A stretch of DNA of 64,000 nucleotides from Odontesthes bonariensis (lineage: Eukaryota; Chordata; Actinopteri; Atheriniformes; Atherinopsidae), in contig NC_134508.1 in NCBI RefSeq assembly GCF_027942865.1, forward strand, positions 31,679,466-31,743,465, in the 5' to 3' direction. Positions 36,701 to 49,955 of this stretch are shown here, piece by piece (positions within the stretch are counted from its first letter, which is position 1; every line of letters begins with the position of its first letter). The notes beneath the pieces were generated by a model that was given only the letters and a program-made list of their open reading frames with translations, was not told where the DNA came from and searched no databases. A program made the position numbers and the translations under genes.

Positions 36701-39700
36701 CCTTTCTTCTTTCTTCTGGTTTTATAGGAAGCATGTAAATAGGTGTAAGTGTACAGCACTCACTCTTACTCGCTGTTTTATGGGAACTTTAACAGACAAT
36801 TTCACTGAAATTTGCTGATAAAAGTTTTCTTTGCCCACATCAGGCACATAACTGGAGCGCAACAACAGCAGTATGTGCATGTGATGGAAAGACTGTTGTT
36901 TTCCATTAACATTACTGAAATGAAAGGGTCTTCCAGAAAGTGAAAGAAATAGAGCTTAAAAATCTGTAAAGTACCAACTTTACATCGATCAGGCCCAACA
37001 TTAAAAGCACTGTCAGATAAAAATAAAACCTTACTGATCTTGTTGTTATGAAGCACTGTTGGAAAAGGTTGGGTTCCAGCATCCATGTGGATGTTACTTT
37101 GACATTTGCCACCCATCTAAACATAATTAAAGGTTGTTATATGACAGCTAGCAGAGTAAGAAGTCACTCTCCTTCTGTGTGTCTTTTGCTCTGAGCCTCT
37201 CTGTTGTGAAAACCAGGCCAGCCATCATGTCTGCTGGTCCCTTCCAACCAACTAAAAAAAAAAAAAGGAAATTTCAGATGTCTCTCCATCACAAAGCTAC
37301 TTTCTTTGTCTAATAAGATTCCACTGATATGTACCTATGTATAAGTTCTAATACGTTTCCATGAAAAAGGACGGATAAGACTAGATTCAAAAGCCAAAGC
37401 TGGTGAAGGGCTCTGAGTTTGGCTCCAGGTGTGGTTTTGGTTCCGTTTGTTTAACCCTGCTCTCTAATGTGAAACTTAGTGGTCTCTTAAGGCTTATATT
37501 GCACCTTTAAAGAGAAGATGTCCCGTCGTGGACATTTTCTTTTTCTGATTGCAGAGGCTTTTTTTCTGACAAAAATGGCAGCATTATTAAAAAAAAAAAA
37601 AAAAATGGAAATTTTGGAGTAATTTTTACATTAAGTATCTGAGCTTGTAAATTCACAATTCGGAGCAGATTTTCAGGCCATACTGAATGATATCACTTTC
37701 TGAACCATGAGTATAAGGGAAGCTCAAAGCCAAACAGTAATTTGAATTTTTTCCCTAAATGCTCTAAAGCAGCAATGTTGAGGCGACTCTACTTTGAGGC
37801 GACACCGACTTTGCCTCCGACTCCTCACACTCACCTCAGGGACACATGAGAGGAAGGGCTTGATGTAGATGTTGGAGTTGTAAACCTTCAGGTCGTGATC
37901 TCCCAACCCGCGGGTCACTCCGATTGTTGCCATGACACGAGCCTATACACACCAACACACCCAAAGTTACAGCAAACACGCATGATATTGTAACTCAGGT
38001 TCCAGGATATGATTCAGTTCCTAGAAAATCCACTTATGAGGGATTATTAAGTGAAAGCCGTGTTCTCTCACAGAATAATGGAAATACTGAGGTCTCTTTT
38101 CTGATCTGACAAAAAAAAAAAAAAAAATTGAGATATGACAACTCTTTACAAATTAAAATGAGATTATCAAGATAATCTTCTTACACAGACTGAAACAAAG
38201 CATCCCGCAGCACTTCGTAAATATATTATCATTATATCAATCTCATATAGCCTCTTAGGAAAATAGGCTGTAATACAATAAAATATATTGACTTTTTTTC
38301 TGTTTCTTACCTTTTTCCCCTCTCCATATATTAGGGGGAATTTCAGATCATCTTCTACGATTGTCTTGTAAGCCCTGAAGCAATAAAACAGGTTTCAGAT
38401 GTAAGGTACAGAGACTATTTGGAATACAGCTGACACAATTCATTCATTTGTATGTCAACACAATGCAAATTGCCAAAAGGTAAAAAAGATTTTTATCACA
38501 CCGTTTCTATTGTATATCATTGTAACAGGATACCTTTAGATTTGAATTGTTTTTTGGGAACAAAAACCCAAAACAAGTAAATTCCTTACATAAGTTTGAC
38601 TTCTGAGATTTTGATTGCTTTTCTCATGTATATGGTTCGTTATTGTCATTATAATAAAGATAGCTTACTGCTGCTCTAGTTTGCATAATTGTGTTTCAGC
38701 TTTTTTTTAAATCCTCCAGAGCCAAACTCCTCTGAACACATGTGAGACACCCTCATCCAAAAATAAAGGGCTGGAAATGTGATTAACAAGGTTTACCATC
38801 CAGTCATGGTGTGGTCCCTGTAGAGCATCTTTTTTCCCAGCTCGCTGTGCTGGATCCTACGAGGGAACTCAATGTGAGTGAACTCATTACCCAAGAGTTC
38901 TGGCCTCAGGAAGCCCTGGAGTGTCACACAAAATTGGATAGGTTACATCAAACCGGAGAATGAAAAGATTTGCTGGTCACGACTCAGTGTTTTTTCTAAA
39001 AGAGGCGATAGGATTGCATGTGTGACAGCAGGCCTTTAAGTGCAAATAACAGCTCCCGTTTTTAGCAGCCAACCCCACCCACACACGCTATGACTCAGAA
39101 CTACACACAGCTGCTAAAGCAGGCGACAGTGAACATAAATTTATTTCAGTGTGAAACAGGACTTAATGTGTAACTGCTCATGTTTATTCTCTTCATTTTA
39201 CAGACAGCTGTTAGCTCACAGTAAAGTATTCAGTAAGTTTGGTCGAACTAAAATGTATATGACGTGTGTAACAGGAGAGAGAAAGTGTACCAGATACTGT
39301 AACCGCTGTCTCTCAGACTCGGGTGTGAATTCATTAGTCATGGGAATGACTTCATTATTTCGTATGATTATGGCCCTGCAGAGAAACAAGAAGGAGAAAT
39401 AGGAGCGGGAGGACACAACATGGGGCTGGTTAGCAAGAGAGTTGTGAAACAAAAAAAAAAAGGTTTAATATATATTGAAGCCTTAGTGGAACAAGTTATT
39501 GCAGTAAATAACATTCTTTTCACCTGCTATCTCCAGAATTGGCTACATAGAGCTTCCCCATTAAATTGATGGCAGCTAAGGCACAACAGCCACCAGAAAT
39601 GGCATATGAAGCTTTCTCCTTTTCAATAAGATCATCCTGAAATGAGAGAAAAATCAAAGTAGCATCAAAAAGCTGCAAAATCTCCCTTTTACACTTTGGA

Positions 39701-42700
39701 TCACCTTGTTGCTGAAAAGTGCTATATAAATAAATTTCACTTCACTTCACTTCACAACTCAATCTGCTCCTCATCAAAACTAATAGCACGTTATTTTCTT
39801 CCCACATATTCATTACCAATGCAATGCCAGCGAGCGTAATGATCGGATGCTTTGAAGCTAAATGGTGGGATGCTTGTTGGCAGTATCATATATACGAGAC
39901 AGTGCAATTGCATCAGGGAAACATAATATCAAACTAATATTGTCAGGTTATTTGTCAGGAAGAAAGTTAGACTTGAAAGCATAGCTGTACACTGTTATGT
40001 TTTCACTCTGCTGGGATGCACAGCAGCAGATTTAGACATGCCAAATACTAACCACAGCATGCTAACACACTCATCAGAAATAATGTTTAGCAGGTATCAA
40101 ACATCTTGGTTAACTGTGGCAATTGTTCATTTAAAATTTATATCTGAGGCTGAAGGAAATATTTTTACAGGTATTTGCTCTAAATATATTGATCTAATAA
40201 CTGCATTAAAAGTGAAAGCAAGTAAGAGTTAGGAGATAACCAAAGTTATACAAATTAATTCTGTGAGGAACATTATCTGTACCTTTTTCAGTGGTTGTTA
40301 ATACCATTTACTCATAACTGAATCTAAAACCTATGGTGACGCTACAGAAACAAATTAGGGGATCACCATCCTTAGGATTCAGAGTGATGAGCACAATGTT
40401 TTAATGGCAATTCATCCCAAATTTGTAAGGACATATTACTAAAAGTCAATTTTTTTCAACTCTGTAGTCACTCACTACAAATAAGTCAGAGGGTCAACAA
40501 AAGTGGCTGGCTTCATCCTCGAGGCTTCACAAACATCTCAGTGAATATAAAAATTTAATAGAGTGGTGAGTGACCAGCCAAGTTACTTGCATAAAGCGAT
40601 ATGGCCAAAAAAGTGTTGCGAGAAGGTGAAACAAAACATTGTCCTGCGTAGAACAGCCGTATTAGTGTCCCAAGTAATTTATGCGTATTTAAGTTAAAAT
40701 CTTTTTCAAGATACAAAACACCCAGTACAGGTTGAAATATTCCAATTGCTGTTTTATTAGTTTTTCCACATGCATCGTTTGTTATCATCTGCTCACCATC
40801 TGTTTGAAGGCGGTCTCTATGACTCCCATTACCAGGCTCTCCAAGCTAACAACCTTCTCCATGTGAAAGCGCACTGAGGAGTCGCAGACAGCGTCGGGGT
40901 CTTCTGTTTCCTGTTGGGCCCCTTTCTTCGCCTCCGTCTGGTACGGGCTGCCGTTCTTGGCCAAGCAGATGGGAGGTGTGCTGCTGGGGTTCTCTAGGAG
41001 GTGGCAGATTTCCCCAAGTCGGTCTCTGATGACGCGGTGTAGAAGCTTGGAGGCCATGATGGCAGCACCAGAACCTGCATGTCCATCAAACACCCCCCAG
41101 AACTGGAGGGGGATTCCTGTGCCATCCTAAGATGGAACCAGAGGTATATAACATGTAAAGGATAAATCTGTTCAACAAAAAAGTTGATAATCAACATCCA
41201 CAGTCTATCTTGATTGTAATTTTAAGGAAATTTCCTTACAAAAGCTTTACTTTCTATGTATTAGTGCCTTATTTGGAATCCCATAAGTCAAATATAATGT
41301 GATACGGCAGCTTTCAAATGCTACATCATGCACAAAACATAGAACTGATATAATACTAAAAAGCAAGTACTCTGCAATATCTAAATGGGATCTACTTGAG
41401 TCATGGAGAGACCAAGGAAAAAAATCCATATTACTGATTTCATTTGAGCGATGGGAAGGCGTTGCCACCTTTGTCTTTGTAGGCGTATTTACAAGCCGAG
41501 TTAGCCTGGCTCACTAATGAATTAACAGGCCCGAGACATCTGGTTACCCCACAGATACTACACTCGAGTGGGGGAAGGGTGCGGCGAAGGATGATGTCAT
41601 TTATTTTCACTAAATGGAGGATGCCAATGTGTATGTGTGTGTGTGTGCATGCAGGTCTATCAGGAGGTGTGGAACCCAAACAGATATACAGGCGGGGAAA
41701 CAGTATTAAAGCACTAGTCACTAAGATGAATAAGTCTGTGATTTAAATCTGTATTTTCTTACTAAATCCGCAAATATTTGTAGGTTCCCTGTTAAGATGA
41801 ATTAATTTTCCTTTTTTCTTAAAAGGAAGACTTGAAAGTTTAGTGTTTAGTATAATTTTATTGCAGAACGAATAAAACAGATAAAACGAAAAGATGCAGC
41901 CCATTGGTAGAAATATACTGCATGCTCACCAGAACTCACTTACTGTGTCGGTCTGCATTTTTGAGCTGGGAAGGTAGAGCAGTTTTTACAAATTACAGCC
42001 TGATGGTTAAAAATAAAAAATAAAATAATCAAGCTAATGAGAGGGTGAACAAAAATACTTCATCAGGACTTTAAATGGTGCGTAGAGCCTAGAGAAAGTA
42101 ATGCAGTCCTTAGTTTAAGGTATATTGAGCAAGTGCAACGTAGACTTGAGAGTCCACCAATACCACACAAGAAGAGTCCACTGATGGAAATCAGAAATGG
42201 CAGTTGTGAGGGAAACACAGTCACATTAGGATCATAACTCTTACTTTTTGATTCACAACTCTGAAAAATTGATTTTTGTCTGTCTGATGAAGCCGACTTT
42301 GCATGTGCCATGTCACTAGATAAGGTATGACATCTGGGGAGCAGCATGTAAATCAGTCGGTTGTAAAGTTAGCTTTTGTAGTCGTTAGTTAAGTCAATAT
42401 AGAGCAGGAACGAAGTAACATGAAAACACAGCTACTCCTGTCTTCAGAAAAGACATGTAGGGGTACTTTTAGGTTTTTTAGGTCAAGTAGTAGGTAACAC
42501 CACAAATGGCTGGTTTCACATAATCTGCCCTCAGAGCTGAAAAACCTTGAGAAAACACGTTAAAAGTCCACATTGCACCACATTACCCAACTACAGCGCA
42601 GTTAACAACAAAGATTAAGCTGAAGTGCTGTAGCTAAAACCATTTAGTCTCATCTATGAAGTTTTACAGGGACACAAAGGTAAAAGCCAACTGATTTGAT

Positions 42701-45700
42701 TTGTTTATGAGTTTATTAATACAGTATTTGTATTCTAATCACATGATGTGACCTTTTTCCATACAAAAACTTCATAAAATCATTAACGTTACTTTTATTG
42801 AAGCCTAGTTCTGCTTTCTCTGCACACAGGGACTTGAATAGCTTCTGAGATAATTACTATTTTGTAACATCAACAGAATACATTTTGAATCCAACCGAAA
42901 TCTTACCTGAAGAACTGGAGTAGAATCCTGTGATAGCTAGATATTCACGTCCAAAGTGTCAGCTACCTAACTATGCAGAGATAAGCATGAACAGTTCATA
43001 TGCAGCGAGGCCGTTTTATAACAAGGATTCTTCATACCCCTCAGTGACATTCCCCTTAAAAATGTTCGGAGCTCAAAGTGTCAGGATGTCAGACTCAGAA
43101 ACATCATCAGTGATTATTTACTGACAGCCTTACACCAGACATTTCATCCCTCATTGCCTTGTTTTGACGATATGAAATTTGCTCTTGGCTCACCCCGTTG
43201 TCCTCCAGCAGAGTGGAGTTCCTGTGTTTGCCACTTGGCCTCCTCACATACAGTTTCTCACAAGAGGCCTGGTCCTCGTTCAGCATGCTCTTCCCTGCAT
43301 TGATCACCCTGATGGAGACAGACACGAGGGGGGAAAGGTGAGCCTAGAGTCTAATGACTAATAACACAACAGCAACCAGAAAAATGGAGTGCCTTTCAAA
43401 CTGTGAGGTAAAAAAAAGTAGGGCAGGATGCAGTCATGTCCCAGAGGGAAGTTGCAGAAGGGATTAAGTGTTTTTATTATGACTGTGGAGGATAATAGCT
43501 TTGGAGTAATGCACCGTTTCATACTCAAGCAGCATCATCTGTCCTAGCGTGTGTTGCTGCAACATTTACGGAGATAACCAGTGCAGAGCAGTGCCGTTAG
43601 TATTGCCAAGGCTGTAGGAAAGTGTTTATTAAAATGGCAATACATTCTAACAACATTCAGTTGGATGCTGGAGTCTGTGAGTATGTCTCAAATGTTCGTG
43701 CTCAAATAATTACATCATACATTTAGTTTGGTAAAGCAAGAACTTCCGTAATCACAAGCTCTATAGATCAGATTAAACATTTTGAGTGCATTGCAGCACT
43801 CTTTACTTTCAGCTTCCATCCTCACTCTGAGAATTAGTAAGCACAGTCGTCATTTGAGTTACAATCCGTCACTAGCTAAGCTGATGGCTTATATCTCTGC
43901 ACAGCTATACGGAGCAGTCATTTCAGACCAGTCATAAACTCCAGTTATTGATTTTTCTTGGCCACTTGTGGGCTATACAGACATGGGACCACTTTGTCAT
44001 ACAAACCCATTAACAAACAGTTCCCTAATTACAGAGCCAGCCAATACAAAGCAACTCTCTGTTCATGTCGAGTCCTGTTTCTGGCCTCTTGACAAATCCA
44101 AGTCCAATATTGAATCTTCCAACGTATCCTGGGGGGAAATACTTGACTCTTTAGCTGAGATGATTTGAAAGTTATTACATTTGAACATGGCATTATTATA
44201 CACTGCAGTTTACTTTATTGCTAATATAAAAACATTGATTATAGCTCCTTTAACTTCAGCTCCAGTAAAGTTTAAAGAATATCCTTATTGGGTTTTTAAT
44301 ACTATTTCAATGAGAAAGCTGTCTGGAAGAGACCAGAAATTACATCCAAAACATATATACGTAACCCCTAAAAGTGTTTGTTTTGTGGTGACACATAGAG
44401 AAAAAAAAAAGAAATGGCATGGTCAAGCTGCCACAGAAGGCTGACTGGTAAAGACTGCTGTCTGGAGCTCATGTTAGTATAATATGTAACATTTTTAGTT
44501 TAAATTATAGATAAATCCCACATTCACTGGTTAATACAGCAAAATACCTATGAAGCAATACCGGTAATTAAGTCTTTAAGGTGGACCCCAAAATTTCTAC
44601 CAAGCAGGTTTTGGAAATGTATCCACTACTGCTCGGGTCACTGTGGGAAAGAGTAACAGATTTAGAGATGAAAGTGCAAACTAAAACAATAGTGAAAATA
44701 AAAGAAGACGAACTCAATTGTCAATCGAAATGTGAAAAAATCTGAACTAAAACAAACATATTTCAGCTGACTGCGGCCATTCTAGAAATCGGATGCTCGC
44801 TGGTCAGAGGTCTTGATGCCAGAGTTACAAATACTACACAAGGTTGAACATGCAACGGCTGCCCAAATCTGGATTATAAAAAGCCCTTTCACTTTCCATT
44901 CAGCTGAGAGCAGTGGACAGGCACCGCAGTGTCCTGCACTGTGCTGAGGGCATTGGGACTAATGACAGAAGAATTTCGCATCACCTGATTGTCATCTACA
45001 CTTTCTGCCGAGCTGAGGACATTTTCAGGTATTTGGACGCAAGACTGGAATGTGATCACAGCAAATCCACAAGAGATCCTTTTTTTGTCTCAGCCCTTAC
45101 ATATCACTTGCTTTTCTTTAACTTTAGTCTAGCTTAGTCAACAGCTTGGTCACTTTTTTCCTTTTCTTTTGACAAGGTGATGTGCTGTTTGTAAAGACTG
45201 GATACAGTCAGGCAGAACATTGTCCTGATGCTCTTAGGTTTGAAGAAAAGTTTGACCAAATACAGGCAACATGCTTTTTATGTGCTGTTATCACATGGAA
45301 CTGTGCAGTAAACTGTTTATCAAAATGACCTGAGCAGAGACTGTGACATGAACTACCAGGCTTACAGAAACAAGAATCAGCGATTATCTTGTTTTGAAAG
45401 CAGTCACATGAGTCCAGTGAGCTATAATTGTACATAACTGTTTGCTGCGTGGGAGGATTTCATACTAAGAGGGGAGCTCAAGCACTCCAATAACGTGACT
45501 TAACTCTTTGACATAGCTATCTTTCAGTCATATGTTTTTACAGCCTGTGACTGGAAACCAAACTGGTGGTGTTTGGTGAAGCAGTCTTTCGCTCTTTAAA
45601 CTCTCCTGCTGTATATTATGCAAGGAAAGTTGAAAAGAGGAAGTCGAGCGTTCCAGTGAATTCTCTTGTTGCGGCTGCTGGGCATTTTAACATCACGCAA

Positions 45701-48700
45701 CTGATGAAATTGTGTCTCTGTAAACTACATACCTCGGACATAAAACAAGTTTGTGGAGTCCATCATAACCTCCCATTGAATAAAGGCTGTTTTAATGATG
45801 CAGAAACTGTTTCTGTGGTTTAGTCGGAGGCAGATCAGCAGTGCATGTAATCCAGTGAGTGGAAACACTTCTGTGATAATCCTCTCAGAGTTGCTGTCAA
45901 TTTGAGATGTGGATGTAACCCCTGTAACAGGCCCCGTAACAGGCTTGTTTGTATTTTCCTGAAACCATTTAACTGTGTTAAAAACTGTGTCCCTGTTCCA
46001 ACAGTTTGTCTTGTTATCATGCTAATTCTATATGTGGCAAACCTTCTCAGCTCCCTGCTGAATGAGGCTACTTCAGGTGGAAGTTGGCAAATTGACAAAC
46101 ACTGCAGGCCTGGTTACATAAAATCTTCTGCAGTCTCGCAGTAATGTCTTCATGAGGAACGTTAAAGAATTAGTCTCGTCATAGTCTGAATTCCTTTCCA
46201 GGGAGAGGAAGCTGTTTGGTACATGAAGAAATGAAAGCTGACAGACAAGACATGACAAAAACTAACACCTCAAGAGTCAAAACAGGCACTGAAGTAACTT
46301 GGGTATTGTTTAGAAAATAATACTGCTATTAAAATTAGAGCATGTTGCAACCTGTACAATCTCTGCAATCAGGACACAAAACAAAGGGTATTCAAAGAAC
46401 AATCAGAATACGGAAAGGCTTAGTCATAGAATAGAATAGAAAAATAGAGTAATCATATGAGCAATAGGCTTTTTTTTTTCTCTCTCTATTAGTAGTTCAA
46501 ATAAGTGGACATCAGCATTTTTAGCATTTCAGCTTGAAAAATGAATCAAAAGTTGCTGATTCTGTCCAGTTGCTTATTGAGTCAGTTTAAATGGAGTCCT
46601 CCCCAATTGACTTATGATGTTTGTCTTGCTGAAAAAAAAAAAATAAAATAAAATAAAGCAATAATTGTTAATCACATATTAAAGGACAGAAACTATTCCA
46701 AAGTTATAACATAAACAATTATCTATATATAAATATATATACACACTATCTATATATGTATCGTAAAAGTCTGCACTTTTACACAAAAGTTTTGTGCTCG
46801 AAACCAAAGGTTTTTTTCAAAATCCAAAAATAATCCTGAGAGCAAGGAAACGCATTTCCTTTTATGCTTCAGAGCCTTTGCTACCTTTCTGTCATGATCC
46901 CGTTCTGGATGCGCCCATCCATAGCAAAAAGCATTAAACGGGCTTTTGACAAAAGCTCTCTGAGCTAAGATTGACGTACGTCAGTCTGTTCTTCCCCTTT
47001 CTGAGAAAGCAATCGTGTGCATCTTTGGGTTGCAACACTGTGATAAGAACGGTCCACATGAGAATGTACAGATTGTCAGAGTGATCATTGTGATTCCAGG
47101 AATAGAAAACACACCATTAAATCCTCATTACCTCCAGAACGACGGAAAGACGTTAATTAAGTGCTATCAAAGAGGAGAAGTTACACAAAGTTTGAATGTG
47201 GGCCAGCAGGGTAGTTTCCAACTGGACAGCCTCCATCTACTGTCTAAACATAATTGTTCCTACTCATTGACACACAAGGGGAGCAAACAGCACCAAACAA
47301 AAGAAACAATGCTAGAAGATGGTGCAATGCATAAATCTTTCTCTGTGAAGGTTGAAATTTCAGCCAAATGGACCTGGAATGAACCTTAACAGCTACATTC
47401 TTATAGTTTGCACCTGTCAAGACACACAATTAAATTAACACTGGAGAAAACACCCATTTTGAATAAGGATTTGCATACATTTTGCATCATCGCAGTGCTT
47501 TACTAGGCGTCATTTGCTGACCTTTCAGTGCTATTCATTTCAAACTGCAGCTGAGTTGTGGTTGATCCCTCTGTAACAATCTAACACTAATGGCTTCAGC
47601 TTTTGGGGGATTTTTACACTCTGGATGATAAGAACACTAACAGTCGCTGTGTGAGAGCCCCACTTTATTATGTTGCGATACGAGCAGCACTGCTTACGCT
47701 TCGATTACAGTCTCAGAGACTTACATCAAGCGAACTTGCTGCAGAGTGCAGATTAATTTCACCGACGATGGTGCAAATTCCCACCGAATAATCTCACTTT
47801 TTGCACTAGGCCATCATCAGCTGGGACTTGACTCTTTTACTCCTCTGAATCACCCAACTCATCCCCTGTCCCCTGCAGACTTTCTGCATCAGTTAGATCT
47901 TTTTTATTGTTCCATCGTGGGTCAGGGAGGGGTGGAATGGCCCCCATATTGTGGACTGTAGCTTTTCATCCATTAGAACCCCCTCTGCCCCTGCCCTTCT
48001 GGGAGAGTGGAATGTCTGAAAGTGTTTTTATTCAGCTTGAATCCCCTGAACAGCACATTCTGCCCAGCAGAGGGAATGAAATGCACAAACAGCCGCACTG
48101 TTTCTACCAGTCAAAGTGCTGTTGGTGCAAATAAAACCACCAGCAGTAATGAGGATAAAAGAAAAGTTTTGCTTCGGATGTCTCCAGAGTGGATGGCCAC
48201 TAAACCTCTCTGAGTTTATGAAAAAGACACGCATGTATCTTTAGCAAACACAATTAAAAACAACAACAACAATCCACAGACACGTTTATGGGTGAGCACA
48301 CATTTCCTCCTTTCACTTTTGAATGGCTTTGGATGTGCATTTAAAGTGATCCGAGGTGAACTTGTATTCAAGGATTTTGAATGTCACATTTCATTACAGA
48401 AACTGCGTTGTCTAATAATTACAGCCCGCAGGCGCGCTGCCCCAGGCGGACCCAGCAGCTCAGGGGTGTGAACACCGAGGTAAAAAAGGCCAGAACTGGC
48501 CATCATCTGGCTGCTGCAGTGGATCGGAGCTTGCGGCAGCAACAAAAACACTTCACGCACCTCACACTCACGAGGCCTTTGCGAACACAATCGCGTCGCT
48601 ATCATTGAATGATTTTCAAAACTCAGTCAATAATATGTCAATGAATGCCTTGACCCACTCACTCTGCGTATCCCGTCCCCCAGGGAAGCCTGGTGCCTCT

Positions 48701-48922
48701 CTTTAACGTGAGCACCGGCCGTGATGCGTGCTCGGTGGAGTACTGCAGGAGCTCCGGGGTAAGGTCCAAGAAATCCGGCCGACCGTAAGGGAAGCGCGGC
48801 GGCAAGCTGTCCGGTCCGCAGTTCTGGCCGCCGCCTGAATGGTGGTTGTGGTGGTGATGGTGTCCGTGCGGCATCATCCCTCCTACCAGGTTGGACATCG
48901 CGTTTTTAACTTTGCTGATCAT
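33718..48922 (-). CDS. ppm1j: PPM1J protein phosphatase (PP2C family), complete 497 aa
   Basis: Metal-dependent Ser/Thr phosphatase of the PPM1H/J/M group. Coding exons in transcript order: 48922-48663, 43308-43194, 41126-40797, 39636-39524, 39375-39291, 38915-38797, 38374-38311, 37942-37835, 35022-34871, 33865-33718 (TGA). The frame is continuous for 498 codons. Human PPM1J has 505 residues and PPM1H 514. Metal-site and core motifs: NEDQA 97-101, FDGHAG 138-143, NSGDSR 268-273, TPESERQRLQ (about 290-299), GVTRGLGDHDLK, TDGLWD 419-424 and GSGDD 478-482. The start is the ATG at 48,922 (A at -3), giving MISKVKNAMSNLVGG, parallel to the known PPM1H and PPM1J starts. A frame five codons longer begins with GTG and is not used. 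Residues 19-28 form a His tract (HGHHHHHNHH). PPM1J is preferred over its close relative PPM1H because the gene adjoins rhoc and mov10. Confidence 0.95.
33866..34870 (-). other. ppm1j intron 9, 1.0 kb
   Basis: AT-rich, with no exon or clear repeat. It holds one CTCF-like motif on the minus strand at 34,557-34,569. Confidence 0.65.
35023..37834 (-). other. ppm1j intron 8, 2.8 kb
   Basis: No exon or clear mobile element was recognised. T-runs occur at about 35,780-35,799 and an A-run at about 37,590. An inverted CCAAT-like motif lies near 36,190. Confidence 0.6.
39637..40796 (-). other. ppm1j intron 3, 1.16 kb
   Basis: Contains the LINE/SINE tail at 39,695-39,757. Otherwise AT-rich and featureless. 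Confidence 0.65.
39695..39757 (+). repeat. LINE/SINE 3' tail with pentanucleotide repeat
   Basis: ATCACCTTGTTGCTGAAAAG followed by GTGCTATATAAATAAA and then repeated TTCAC units matches the conserved 3' end of fish L2/CR1-mobilised retroelements, whose tails carry short tandem repeats. It is on the + strand inside a ppm1j intron. Only the tail is recognisable. Confidence 0.65.
41127..43193 (-). other. ppm1j intron 2, 2.07 kb
   Basis: A short GT repeat lies at about 41,629-41,648. No exon or recognised transposon was seen. Confidence 0.65.
43309..48662 (-). other. ppm1j intron 1, 5.35 kb
   Basis: Separates the N-terminal exon from the catalytic-domain exons. It contains an AT-rich TATA/CACA stretch at about 46,720-46,760 and no convincing exon, gene or full transposon. 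The open frames here are short and match nothing I recognise. Confidence 0.6.
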
Positions 48923-49150
48923 CCTCGGTACCGACACTGGGCCAAAAGATCCGGGCGGAAAAATTAAACTGAATGCGATTTAACGGTAGAAAGGGAGGGG
49001 GGGGATCCAACAATTCATACAGCCACAGACGAGGATCATTTCAGGAAGCGATTGTTTTCCTCCTTGGCCCCATGTGACAGCCTTCAGAAAAGCAGACGCG
49101 ATGTTTTCCTCATTCAAACAGAATAAAGCCGTAAGTGACGCTGCGCAGAG
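48923..49150 (-). promoter_or_regulatory. ppm1j: ppm1j 5' UTR and promoter region
   Basis: Lies directly upstream of the start codon on the minus strand and is more GC-rich than the surroundings, with several CpG. No upstream splice acceptor is obvious next to the ATG, so the 5' UTR probably continues in the same exon. No TATA box was identified. Confidence 0.45.
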
Positions 49151-49634
49151 GCTGTAATCAGAGGCGGCTGCGTCTCATCTCAGGAGGCAGGGCTTCACAG
49201 GGGTGTGCAGCCAGCCGCGAAGGTCTCAAACACATCCCAAAACCTCTTAAAAAAAAAAGCAAACAAACAGCCACAACATATGGGCACATTTACTCACAGA
49301 TAAAGCCAAGGCCAATGACAAAGAATATGATAGTTTATCATATTTTGTTAGGCATATTTTGACGTCTCAAACACATCTTATGAATACATATATAGCTCTA
49401 TTTGTTCCTTCAGTTCACACAGAATGCCTTTCCCCCATTTTTAATTTATATTTATTTATTGGTGTTGGGCTGGATTTATTACAGATGGAAGAATGAAACC
49501 CCGTACTTCTGCCAATTGTTCTTGGGATTCTGCTTCATCTGTGCTTAAATCATTTTTTTTTGTACTTTATGAAGAGGGGATGAAGGAAACCAAGCAGTGA
49601 GCATTATCTCATTATTTAAAAAACCCTGCACTCA

Positions 49635-49955
49635 CACATGGTGATGGCAGCATTATGAAATGGGGACGTTTATCTGTGACAGGGGCCGGGAAACTTGGCA
49701 TGATAGAGGAGAAGATGGATCTAGAATAAGTTAGAGAAAGTCTGAGTGTAAACCTTTACGAGTGTTGAGGGTCAAAGACTTGTACGCTTGAAAGCTGTTA
49801 ACTTGTAGAGGAGTACTGAATCCAGTAGAGGATCTCTGAGGAGACCAGAAAATGGCTGTGCCCTGATTCTCCCCATCCAACCATGCCAAAAGAAATAGGA
49901 TAGGGAAAGGTGGGAAAGGTGTCCCTGGCTTGTAAGATCATTACCACGATGACCT
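49635..49955 (+). mobile_element. Tc1/mariner transposase relic
   Basis: The stretch reads GDGSIM.WGRLS.TGAGKLGMIEEKMD, the part of a Tc1 transposase around the second catalytic Asp. A deletion follows, then DNA resembling the later EHLWRDLK / AVQRR..PSNL part (ACCAGAAAATGGCTGTG, CTCCCCATCCAACCATG). Frame breaks and missing blocks show it is dead. Terminal repeats were not found. Confidence 0.7.

Noticed and set aside
39741..39757. Short tandem TTCAC repeats as a CRISPR or satellite array
   Set aside because: They are the tail of a retroelement and only a few units long, with no spacers.
41094..41120. Alternative acceptor GCACAG just inside ppm1j exon 3
   Set aside because: It breaks the frame with the previous exon. 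The acceptor CTTAG before 41,126 keeps the frame and adds DGTGIPLQFWG, which fits the family.
46720..46765. TATA-rich stretch as possible promoter or origin
   Set aside because: Simple AT repeat deep in a ppm1j intron, with no start-site context.
48923..48937. Five-codon N-terminal extension of PPM1J
   Set aside because: It would start at GTG. The ATG at 48,922 has a good context and aligns with the family start.
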